Source of the DNA: Nitrospira lenta
GTDB taxonomy: Bacteria > Nitrospirota > Nitrospiria > Nitrospirales > Nitrospiraceae
Assembly (NCBI GenBank): GCA_945906715.1
Contig: CAMDRK010000172.1
Location: 1-5,951, forward strand
Reading direction: 5' to 3'
Length of the DNA stretch: 5,951 nucleotides
Position 1 is the stretch's first letter. Each line of letters begins with the position of its first letter. Below the pieces are notes generated by a model, which saw nothing but the letters and a program-made list of their open reading frames with translations, made no database searches and had not been told where the DNA came from. Position numbers and translations under genes: made by a program. Below, piece by piece: positions 1-5,790 of the stretch.

Positions 1-333
1 TATCGAGTGCCGGCCGTGCATGGCGCGACGGCATTGACAGTAGAGCCGACATTCCAGGAGGTTGCCTACCCTGAATTCGATGCCAATCGTCCCATGATTT
101 CGCTGGAGGCCTTAGCCCGAGTGACTCGCGACGCCATGCGCGCCGAAGCCGCCGTGACATCGCTCGTGGGGAAAGCGGTGCGCGGCGGAAGTGTCTTCAG
201 TACGCAGAACGAGACGCTTGCCGCCACGCTCGAAACAGCCGCAGGGGTCATCGCGAAGAAACTCGTCGAGCACGAAGGGTTCTGCTATTACCAGGTCATC
301 TCGCCTGGTGACGGGCGGGATCGGAAGTTCTGA
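1..333 (+). CDS. C-terminal part of an unrecognised protein (5' end outside window)
   Basis: The frame is open from the first base (Tyr-Arg, then a GTG at 7) to a TGA at 331-333, so the gene almost certainly begins upstream; the GTG at 7 cannot be tested as a start because only six bases precede it. The visible 110 residues look like a soluble, largely helical domain with Ala-rich stretches (for example LARVTRDAMRAEAAVTSLVG) and a final strand-like FCYYQVI. No membrane segment, metal site or nucleotide-binding motif is visible, and I do not recognise the family. The last residues (Lys-Phe) and the stop codon fall at and inside the first unit of a GTTCTGA heptamer array, so the natural C-terminus may have been replaced by repeat sequence. 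It converges on the ATPase gene on the other strand. Coding status rests on the open frame and protein-like composition. Confidence 0.6.
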   Translation, partial: YRVPAVHGATALTVEPTFQEVAYPEFDANRPMISLEALARVTRDAMRAEAAVTSLVGKAVRGGSVFSTQNETLAATLETAAGVIAKKLVEHEGFCYYQVISPGDGRDRKF

Positions 334-387
334 GTTCTGAGTTCTCAGTTCTGAGTTATCCGGAACTATCTCAGGACTCAGTACTTC
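324..387. terminator. Long imperfect hairpin between convergent genes, possible bidirectional terminator
   Basis: Bases 324-341 can pair with 370-387: 18 positions with one T-T mismatch (329/382) and one G-T wobble (336/375). The loop spans 342-369 and contains a smaller CTCAG/CTGAG hairpin. The left arm is built from the GTTCTGA heptamers and the right arm carries the complementary ACTCAGTACTTC. The position, just after the stop of the plus-strand gene and before the end of the minus-strand ATPase gene, suits a transcription end point. No clear T-tract follows on either strand, so intrinsic termination is an inference. Confidence 0.4.
327..361 (+). repeat. Heptamer tandem repeat, unit GTTCTGA
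   Basis: Units of seven bases run in perfect phase: GTTCTGA at 327 and 334, GTTCTCA at 341, GTTCTGA at 348, and a decayed GTTATCC at 355. The first unit contains the TGA stop (331-333) of the plus-strand gene. The array supplies the left arm of the hairpin described at 324-387. Confidence 0.85.
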
Positions 388-419
388 TTCACCCGTCTCA
401 CTCGTCCCGCTTTTCCCGC

Positions 420-467
420 GCTTCACGCTTCACGAGATACGCTTCACGCCTGCTCACAGCGCTTCAC
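420..467 (+). repeat. Heptamer repeat, unit GCTTCAC (GTGAAGC on the minus strand)
   Basis: GCTTCAC occurs at 420-426, 427-433 and 441-447 in the same seven-base phase, with a diverged unit GAGATAC at 434-440. A further copy at 461-467 is out of phase by one base, and a shortened GCTCAC lies at 475-480 over the ATPase stop codon. The array lies just downstream of the minus-strand ATPase gene. Its unit differs from that of the array at 327. Confidence 0.75.
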
Positions 468-476
468 CTGTTCCGC

Positions 477-2969
477 TCACCAAGCCGGCGTCGTCGCGCC
501 TACTGAATTGCGCCAGTGAGGTGTCCAGGCGAGGGCGACGAGCTTCACGGCGATGTTGGCTTTGGTGGGTTTGAGAGAGACGGTGTCGAGTTTCTCGTTG
601 AGAGGATCGGTCGCAGCCGCGAGGACGTCGGTCTCCGCTTTGAACTGCGCTTCGAGGTCGGCCAATTGTTGCTGTAACGCTGCGACGTTCTCTTCGGCTT
701 GGCCCACGTCCTTCGATTCCTTGATCGCGCGTCCGGCTCCACGAATCGCCGTGGTCGCCCGGCCGATATTTGACGCGCTTATTGTCTTCCGTCCAAGGAA
801 TGCGCCAAGGATTGAAGCGCCAACCGAAATCGCCGCTTGCATTTGACTCGACCGAGACTCCGCTTGCTGCCGTTCGACCATTTGCCCCGCTCGCCTGATC
901 CGGTCGTGCAAGGCGGCAATCTTCGGTGTGTATTTTTGACGCAGACCGTCCGACTGTTTGTCCCTGGCTTCACGACCCGCCTGTTGCAGTCGTACACGGA
1001 AGTCCCGCTCGGACTCGCCCGGCTTGGAGTGTTCTTTCGTGCTGGGGCTTTTGAAGAGATCGACTTTCTGATTCCGGAACAGCCAACCTGAAAAATCCTT
1101 GTTCCAGATCTCATAGTTCTTCGCTTTGCTTGCCGCACCGGGAACTGCGCCGAACTGCGCGCCGTCTGAGGGCGCTGACTCTAGATCAGCCACGACCAAG
1201 CCCGCTTCCATGGCACGATCCCAGTCCACTGCCACTGCGCCGTCCGAAATCGGTGCAAGCAGGGTCACATCCTGAGTGACATCCACGTCGGCCTTGCTGT
1301 CCGATACGCGCACCTGCGAGGCACCGAGCAACATCGGCTGGTAAATCAACGTCGTCCCACTCGGCTGGGTGCCACGTACTGGCACGAACTGCTGCGGCAC
1401 ATCAGGGGCCAACATCGGACGTTGGTTCAGGGATAACGGGGTAGTGGGGTAGCGGGATAGAACGTCCTTCGGCTGCTGATACCCCTCGATCCCTTTACCC
1501 CCATACCCCGGGAGCTTCACGGGCTCCATGAGCGTCTTGATCTGGGTGCGCGTGAGTGGCCCACGAAGATAAGATAGGGTCCATCTTGTCTGGAAGACCT
1601 CGGGTGCATCTTCATGCACGTTGTTCATGAGAAAGACGCGATTGCCGAGGCCGGCGAGAAGCTGTTCCATCCCCTGTTTGTCGAATTTCTTTCCGCTACT
1701 CGCTGCGGAGCCTTCCAGTCCTTCCAAGACGCGCGCCTTGTCCCGTTCGGTTTGCAGCCGTCCGATGAACCAGGTGCCGGTATTGGCCAGGCCTTTGTAA
1801 TCCAGATCGACGGGGTTTTGCGTCGCCAATACGACACCCAAACCGAACGCGCGGGCCTGCTTCAGCAACGTGAGCAAGGGTTGTTTCGACGGCGGATTAG
1901 CGACCGGCGGAAAATAGCCGAAGATTTCGTCCATATAGAGAATGGCGCGGAGGCTGGTCGTACCGGACTGGGCCCGCACCCAGCCAAGCGTTTGACTCAG
2001 CAGCAGGGTGACAAAGAACATGCGCTCCGCATCGTTGAGATGGGCGATCGAAAAAATGGCGAGCCGCGGTTTCCCTCCTGGCGAATGGAGCATTTGCCCC
2101 ACATCCAAGGCCTCGCCTTCCAGCCAAGCAGAAAATCCCGGTGACGCTAATAAGTTGTTCAACTGCATGGCAAGGGCGAAACGTTCCTTCGAGGGGTAGA
2201 ACGAATCCAGATCCAGCACGCCAATCTTGGCGACTGGCGGTGTCTGAATCTGCTGAATCAATGCGGCCAGATCCAGATCTTGTCCTGCTTTCCAGGTGCG
2301 GTCGAGAATAGTGGACAAGAGAATGTGTTCACGACTCTTGATAGGATCGGCCTCGACGCCAACGAAGCCCAAAAGACTCGTCACCGTCATGCCGATCCGC
2401 TCGCGCAGCATCTCGGCATCGTCCAGAATCTCCCGCGGCGGCGCCGCGAACGACTTGAGGATGGAGACGGGAATGCCTGCGTTGCTGCCAGGCGTATAGA
2501 CGACGACGTCAGCCGCATCGCGGAGCCTCTGAACCCGCTCGGCATTCTGGCCCCAATCGTCCAACCCTTTCTTCCACATCTCGGCTTGTTGGGTCGCGTA
2601 ATCAGCCGGCGAAAGTCCCTTCTTGCGGGCATCGTCTTCATTGACCCAAGGTGCGAAGTCTTCCCACCGCAGCTCCGGAAAGGTCAGCATGAGGTTTGCC
2701 AGGTCGCCTTTGGGGTCGATGATGATGGCAGGAATACCGTCGATCGCCGCTTCTTCGAGGAGTCCGATACAGAGGCCAGTCTTCCCACTGCCGGTCATCC
2801 CGACGCAGACCGCGTGGGTGACCAAATCTTTCGAGTCATAGAGTAGCCAGCCAGGCTTGGACTGCTTGGTTGCCATGTCGTAGGGCCGGCCCAAATAGAA
2901 GACGCCGAGCTTCTCGAAATCATGGGCGGCAGGCTGTTCTGTTTCCGTGACTTTTTTCACTTTGGACAT
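477..2969 (-). CDS. HerA/DUF87-like P-loop ATPase with C-terminal coiled-coil region
   Basis: An 830-residue protein of the FtsK/HerA/VirB4 ATPase superfamily, where hexameric rings drive DNA or polypeptide translocation. Walker A is GMTGSGKT at residues 57-64. It is followed by AIIIDPKGDL (81-90), a conserved feature of this group. Walker B is ILYMDE (343-348), with D347 and E348 for Mg2+ and water activation. LATQNP (381-386) provides the sensor-type Gln, and GRLQTERDKAR (403-413) has candidate finger arginines. The insert between Walker A and B (about 95-335) is large and helical. After about residue 470 comes a proline-rich linker, then Lys/Glu/Gln-rich predicted coiled coils at about 650-705 and 750-785 flanking a Gly/Ala/Ser-rich, partly hydrophobic segment (712-745). 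No signal peptide is seen. The ATG start is set by an AAAGGAG Shine-Dalgarno. No nurA-like nuclease or other partner lies nearby. The ATPase class is firm; the substrate is unknown. Confidence 0.9.
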   Translation of the reverse strand: MSKVKKVTETEQPAAHDFEKLGVFYLGRPYDMATKQSKPGWLLYDSKDLVTHAVCVGMTGSGKTGLCIGLLEEAAIDGIPAIIIDPKGDLANLMLTFPELRWEDFAPWVNEDDARKKGLSPADYATQQAEMWKKGLDDWGQNAERVQRLRDAADVVVYTPGSNAGIPVSILKSFAAPPREILDDAEMLRERIGMTVTSLLGFVGVEADPIKSREHILLSTILDRTWKAGQDLDLAALIQQIQTPPVAKIGVLDLDSFYPSKERFALAMQLNNLLASPGFSAWLEGEALDVGQMLHSPGGKPRLAIFSIAHLNDAERMFFVTLLLSQTLGWVRAQSGTTSLRAILYMDEIFGYFPPVANPPSKQPLLTLLKQARAFGLGVVLATQNPVDLDYKGLANTGTWFIGRLQTERDKARVLEGLEGSAASSGKKFDKQGMEQLLAGLGNRVFLMNNVHEDAPEVFQTRWTLSYLRGPLTRTQIKTLMEPVKLPGYGGKGIEGYQQPKDVLSRYPTTPLSLNQRPMLAPDVPQQFVPVRGTQPSGTTLIYQPMLLGASQVRVSDSKADVDVTQDVTLLAPISDGAVAVDWDRAMEAGLVVADLESAPSDGAQFGAVPGAASKAKNYEIWNKDFSGWLFRNQKVDLFKSPSTKEHSKPGESERDFRVRLQQAGREARDKQSDGLRQKYTPKIAALHDRIRRAGQMVERQQAESRSSQMQAAISVGASILGAFLGRKTISASNIGRATTAIRGAGRAIKESKDVGQAEENVAALQQQLADLEAQFKAETDVLAAATDPLNEKLDTVSLKPTKANIAVKLVALAWTPHWRNSVGATTPAW

Positions 2970-2976
2970 ATCGCCA

Positions 2977-2983
2977 CTCCTTT
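2977..2983 (-). promoter_or_regulatory. Strong ribosome binding site of the DUF87 ATPase gene
   Basis: The minus strand reads AAAGGAG, seven bases before the ATG at 2969-2967. This near-ideal Shine-Dalgarno with good spacing fixes the start codon. Confidence 0.85.
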
Positions 2984-2994
2984 GCCGGTCGGCT

Positions 2995-3029
2995 CGTCAA
3001 CCGTCATACGTCAAGCGTCACTCGTATCA
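2995..3029 (+). repeat. Heptamer tandem repeat, unit CGTCANN (TGACGNN on the minus strand)
   Basis: Four units in exact seven-base phase, CGTCAAC, CGTCATA, CGTCAAG and CGTCACT (2995-3022), are followed by a decayed CGTATCA. The array lies just upstream of the ATPase ribosome binding site, within its presumed 5' leader. It also covers the stop codon (3011-3013) of the four-helix-bundle remnant. On the minus strand it contains two TTGACG hexamers that resemble a -35 box, but no matching -10 box was found. Confidence 0.8.
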
Positions 3030-3178
3030 GAGTTGGATGTGCCCTTGCTGCCAACTCGGCCTATGCTACGGATATATCCATTGATAAGCTGCACGAAGCG
3101 TCTTAGTTGGACTTGAAGATCATCGTACTGTTTCTCAGAAACATACTCCTGGTCTTTGCACGTGATCAAGTGATCTAA
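3011..3178 (-). pseudogene. C-terminal remnant of a four-helix-bundle (S23/IVP-like) protein
   Basis: The minus strand reads 55 codons without interruption to a TGA at 3013-3011, beginning LDHLITCKDQEYVSEKQYDD and ending in a Ser/Thr/Asp-rich tail. The pattern of a final helix pair with QYDDLQVQLRRFVQLINGYI and then RSIG matches, from memory, the C-terminal half of the small four-helix-bundle proteins first described from 23S rRNA intervening sequences, which are usually about 115-130 residues. The N-terminal half is missing: two codons upstream of this segment is an in-frame TAA (3187-3185), and the protein pattern breaks near 3179. No ATG start lies in the remaining frame. It is best read as a 5'-truncated pseudogene with its last codons inside the heptamer array. 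Family assignment is by pattern recall and is moderately secure. Confidence 0.6.
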
Positions 3179-3297
3179 CCTGCATTATTCGTGAACGCTT
3201 CTGCTCCAATCGTGGATTTGCTGCTGGGACAAGCCTGGACGCGGTGGCCCGGCGTCCAGGCAGGCGGGCTCGCCGCTTGGTCGGTCAACGTACTATT
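3179..3297. other. Noncoding block adjoining the truncated gene; possible remnant of a mobile-element end
   Basis: The four-helix-bundle pattern stops abruptly where the plus strand reads CCTGCATTATTCGTGAACGC (3179-3198). This A/T-containing motif at a gene break resembles the end of an insertion sequence; IS1380-type ends came to mind, but from memory only. No second copy of CCTGCATTATTC or its complement is seen in the window, and no transposase is present. The block also holds the palindrome at 3233-3261. Short frames on both strands here and onward to about 3440 run across repeats and do not look like proteins. Confidence 0.35.
3233..3261. repeat. Perfect 10-bp inverted repeat
   Basis: GCCTGGACGC (3233-3242) is followed by a nine-base spacer and its exact reverse complement GCGTCCAGGC (3252-3261). 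A smaller GGCG/CGCC hairpin follows at 3263-3274. The element is noncoding and GC-rich; its function is unknown. Confidence 0.8.
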
Positions 3298-3332
3298 GGG
3301 GACTGACGCCCTTCTTCCTGGCGACTGTCCCC
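3298..3332. repeat. REP-like imperfect hairpin with GGGGAC/GTCCCC ends
   Basis: GGGGACTGACGCC (3298-3310) pairs with GGCGACTGTCCCC (3320-3332) at 11 of 13 positions, leaving a nine-base loop. The GGGGAC...GTCCCC termini and internal mismatches resemble the neighbouring element at 3344 and the one at 5791, suggesting a diverged member of the same family. Confidence 0.6.
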
Positions 3333-3343
3333 GTTCTGAGAGC

Positions 3344-3379
3344 GGGACAGCAACCGTCGCAGACGACGGAGCCAGTCCC
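3344..3379. repeat. REP-like palindromic element, copy 1
   Basis: Arms 3344-3359 and 3364-3379 form a stem with GGGAC/GTCCC at the base and CCGTCG/CGACGG at the tip, with an internal mismatched segment and a CAGA loop. The right side CGGAGCCAGTCCCCT (3367-3381) is identical over 15 bases to 5812-5826 next to uvrA, in the same orientation. Two separated copies in under 6 kb indicate a dispersed family of REP type. Confidence 0.75.
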
Positions 3380-3404
3380 CTGACTTTCGCACGCCTATCT
3401 CGCG

Positions 3405-3451
3405 TCCCCTCCCTCACCCTCCCCATATTATGGGGAGGGTGAGGGAGGGGA
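3405..3451 (-). terminator. Perfect 21-bp-stem hairpin downstream of actP, likely transcription end
   Basis: Bases 3405-3425 are the exact reverse complement of 3431-3451, a stem of 21 bp around a five-base TATTA loop; the left arm is pyrimidine-only apart from two As. The hairpin begins 32 bases after the actP stop codon in the direction of transcription. It lacks a following T-tract, so it may block 3' exonucleases or stall polymerase instead of acting as a classical intrinsic terminator. A CCCTC...GAGGG palindrome of this kind could also be a dispersed repeat. Confidence 0.6.
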
Positions 3452-3483
3452 GCGACGAACCTTCATGATTATACGGGCCAGGT

Positions 3484-5223
3484 TCAGTGCCCCGACGCGG
3501 TCGTCGCGCCGATGCCGGTCTCCGACCTCACTTGTTGTGCCAGAAAGCCGCCACGGTCCTTTGCCGCCTGGCTGCTTCGGTCAAGGATCGAGAACAACCA
3601 GATACCCACGACTCCGATGGTCATCGAGAACAGCGCCGGCGAGGTGTAGGGGAACAACGCGCTGCCTTTCGGATAGCCCAGGGTCGATTCCCATACCGAC
3701 GGCGATACGATCGTGAGCAGCACCGATGAAGTCAGGCCGAGAAAACCGCCGATGACAGCGCCGCGGGTCGTGCAGTCTTTCCACAAGACTGACATGAACA
3801 ACACCGGGAAATTGGCCGATGCCGCGATCGCGAACGCCAGGGACACCATGAACGCCACGTTCTGTTTCTCGAACACGATGCCCAGCAACACGGCCAGGAT
3901 TCCCAGCGCCACCGTGGTTATGCGCGACACCCGCAGCTCAGAAGCGCCGTCGGTCTTGCCGCCTTTGATCACCGTCGCATACAGGTCGTGTGACACGGCT
4001 GACGCCCCAGACAGCGTGAGACCGGCCACGACCGCCAGGATGGTGGCGAATGCCACGGCCGAGATGAAGCCGAGAAATACATTGCCACCCACCGCGTTGG
4101 CCAGATGCACCGCCGCCATGTTGCTGCCGCCTTTGAGCATACCGTTTGTATCGAGGAACTCCGGGTTGGTCAGCACGAAGGTGATGGCGCCGAAACCGAT
4201 GATGAAGGTCAGCAGGTAGAAGTAGCCGATCCATCCGGTCGCCCACATCACCGACTTGCGCGCTTCCTTGGCGCTCGGGACCGTGAAAAAGCGCATCAGG
4301 ATATGCGGCAGACCGGCCGTGCCGAACATCAACGCCATGCCGAACGAGATCGCCGAGATCGGGTCCTTGACGAAATTGCCCGGTCCCATGATCGACTGAC
4401 CGGCAGCCGCTGCTTCCGCCGGCGTCTGGCCCGCGGCTGTGGCCAGGCCGGCTTTGATCTCGACCGCCTTGGCAAACATCGCCTCCAGGCTGAAGCCGAA
4501 ATTCAGCAGCACCATGAACGCCATGAAGGTTGCGCCGCCCAGCAGCATGCAGGCCTTGATGATCTGCACCCAGGTGGTGGCCGTCATGCCGCCGAACAAC
4601 ACGTAGACCATCATCAACCCGCCGACGATGACCACCGCCATCCAGTAATCGAGTCCGAACAGGAGCTTGATCAACTGGCCGGCGCCAACCATCTGCGCGA
4701 TCAGGTAGAACGCCACCACCACCAGCGTGCCAGAGGCCGCGAAGATGCGGATCGGCGCCTGCTTGAACCGGAAGGCGGCGACATCGGCGAAGGTGAACTT
4801 GCCGAGGTTGCGCAGGCGCTCGGCCATCAGGAACGTGAGTATCGGCCAGCCGACCAAAAAGCCGATGGAGTAGATGAGGCCGTCGTAGCCACTGGCCATC
4901 ACCGCTGCCGAAATTCCGAGGAACGATGCCGCAGACATGTAGTCGCCGGCAATCGCCAGACCGTTCTGGAAACCCGTAATGCCCCCGCCTGCTGTATAAA
5001 AGTCCGACGCCGACTTGGTTCGGGCCGCTGCCCATTTCGTGATGAACAGCGTGAGCAACACAAACACACCGAACATGCCGATTGCTGTCCAATTGACCGC
5101 CTGTTTCTGCGCCTGACCGATATCCGGGCCGGCGGCATACACCGATCCAGCCACAGCGCACATCGCCGCCATGGTCAGCCCGAAACGTGTTGCATTGGGA
5201 TACGTGCGATGCAAGCCGATCAC
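3484..5223 (-). CDS. actP: Cation/acetate symporter ActP
   Basis: A 579-residue inner-membrane permease of the solute:sodium symporter (SSS) family that imports acetate, and in known relatives glycolate and other short monocarboxylates, with Na+ or H+. The N-terminus has a signal-like hydrophobic stretch (about 15-31, ending SVYAAG), as in E. coli ActP (549 aa). About 13 membrane spans follow from residue 46 on. Hallmarks include YTAGGGITGFQNGLAIAGDY (76-95), LVGWPILTFLMAERLRN (123-139), GTAGLPHILMRFFTV (301-315), NMAAVHLANAVGGN (368-381) and SGASAVSHDLYA (405-416), all close to the E. coli protein as I remember it. The gene starts with GTG overlapping the yjcH stop (GTGA), implying translational coupling. 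An Ala/Gly-rich loop at about 257-282 seems some 15 residues longer than in E. coli. Identity is secure; coupling ion and substrate range are inferred. Confidence 0.95.
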   Translation of the reverse strand: MIGLHRTYPNATRFGLTMAAMCAVAGSVYAAGPDIGQAQKQAVNWTAIGMFGVFVLLTLFITKWAAARTKSASDFYTAGGGITGFQNGLAIAGDYMSAASFLGISAAVMASGYDGLIYSIGFLVGWPILTFLMAERLRNLGKFTFADVAAFRFKQAPIRIFAASGTLVVVAFYLIAQMVGAGQLIKLLFGLDYWMAVVIVGGLMMVYVLFGGMTATTWVQIIKACMLLGGATFMAFMVLLNFGFSLEAMFAKAVEIKAGLATAAGQTPAEAAAAGQSIMGPGNFVKDPISAISFGMALMFGTAGLPHILMRFFTVPSAKEARKSVMWATGWIGYFYLLTFIIGFGAITFVLTNPEFLDTNGMLKGGSNMAAVHLANAVGGNVFLGFISAVAFATILAVVAGLTLSGASAVSHDLYATVIKGGKTDGASELRVSRITTVALGILAVLLGIVFEKQNVAFMVSLAFAIAASANFPVLFMSVLWKDCTTRGAVIGGFLGLTSSVLLTIVSPSVWESTLGYPKGSALFPYTSPALFSMTIGVVGIWLFSILDRSSQAAKDRGGFLAQQVRSETGIGATTASGH

Positions 5224-5528
5224 TTCAGCAACTCTTTGGCAATGGCGTTGGACAACGCATCGAACTCGCGGTTGGCGCGATTCACGTAGTACGCGGTGAT
5301 CACGATCGTGAACACGATGACGCCTAAGCCGATCGGAATGCCCAGGGTTATCACGCCGGCGCCAAGTTTCTGAGACAGAAAACTCTTATTGAACGCCACC
5401 AGCAGGATGAAGCCGTAGTAGACGCTCATCATCACCAGTGTCAGCCGCCAGCCGAAGTTGGTTCGCTTAGCTTTCAGTGCCAGATAGTTCGGATTGTTCG
5501 CAATTCGTGTGATCAGCTCAGTATCCAC
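5220..5528 (-). CDS. yjcH: DUF485 membrane protein YjcH, partner of ActP
   Basis: A 102-residue protein with two membrane spans (about 25-46 and 57-82) and the DUF485 signatures NPNYLALKAKRTNFGW (12-27) and YVNRANREFD (81-90). E. coli YjcH is about the same length (104 aa). Proteins of this family are encoded directly upstream of actP-type symporters in many bacteria and are thought to assist or regulate the permease, though the mechanism is not established. The start is GTG with a GAGGAA Shine-Dalgarno five bases upstream, and the stop overlaps the actP start by four bases. It is the first gene of the operon, and a sigma-54-type promoter lies about 55 nt ahead of it. Confidence 0.93.
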   Translation of the reverse strand: MDTELITRIANNPNYLALKAKRTNFGWRLTLVMMSVYYGFILLVAFNKSFLSQKLGAGVITLGIPIGLGVIVFTIVITAYYVNRANREFDALSNAIAKELLK

Positions 5529-5533
5529 GGTAC

Positions 5534-5539
5534 TTCCTC
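5534..5539 (-). promoter_or_regulatory. Ribosome binding site of yjcH
   Basis: The minus strand reads GAGGAA five bases before the GTG at 5528-5526. It supports this GTG as the start, since no in-frame ATG with a better site is seen upstream. Confidence 0.7.
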
Positions 5540-5593
5540 GAAGTCATTCCTTCAATGCCGATCCGACTTTGCAAAGATGTTTACGTTGCCAGC

Positions 5594-5609
5594 GGCAAAC
5601 ACCGTGCCT
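5594..5609 (-). promoter_or_regulatory. Candidate sigma-54 (RpoN) promoter of yjcH-actP
   Basis: The minus strand reads AGGCACGGTGTTTGCC. Against the consensus TGGCACG-N4-TTGCW it matches GGCACG, has the invariant GG and GC separated by exactly ten bases, and carries TTGC; only the first T and the last W differ. The predicted start is near 5583, leaving a leader of about 55 nt before the yjcH GTG. If real, acetate uptake would need RpoN and an enhancer-binding protein. No clear activator dyad is visible upstream. Confidence 0.6.
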
Positions 5610-5790
5610 GGAGCGACCTGAATAGGGACTTCCAATGGGCGCTATCGCTTGATCAGCGGCGAGGCACCCACGACGGCATTGTCACTTGAACGTGGCTGTG
5701 GTGCAAGAACACGACGATTAACGACAGGAACTACATCGCCGCATTCCCGATGGGGAGCAGGCACCTTTCGATGGAATCCAATCGCGAACA

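Noticed and set aside
327..467. CRISPR array or integron attC sites
   Set aside because: The units are seven bases with no spacers, and no cas or integrase gene or attC core-site layout is present.
1614..2144. 176-codon plus-strand frame antisense to the ATPase gene
   Set aside because: It lies wholly opposite conserved ATPase motifs (Walker B region) and has no recognisable protein character.
2995..3022. TTGACG hexamers as the -35 box of the ATPase promoter
   Set aside because: They come from the heptamer array, and no -10 hexamer lies 16-18 bases downstream on the minus strand.
3175..3442. Overlapping 83-codon frames on both strands between the pseudogene and the hairpin
   Set aside because: Both run across REP-like hairpins and palindromes, have no family resemblance, and each explains the other as open-frame noise in GC-rich sequence.
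3938..5161. 407-codon minus-strand frame overlapping actP in another phase
   Set aside because: Gly/Arg/His-rich composition with no motifs, fully inside actP.
4105..5289. 394-codon plus-strand frame antisense to actP and yjcH
   Set aside because: Its translation is His/Arg/Glu-rich low-complexity without domain features, and the opposite strand carries an unmistakable ActP; it is a GC-driven shadow frame.
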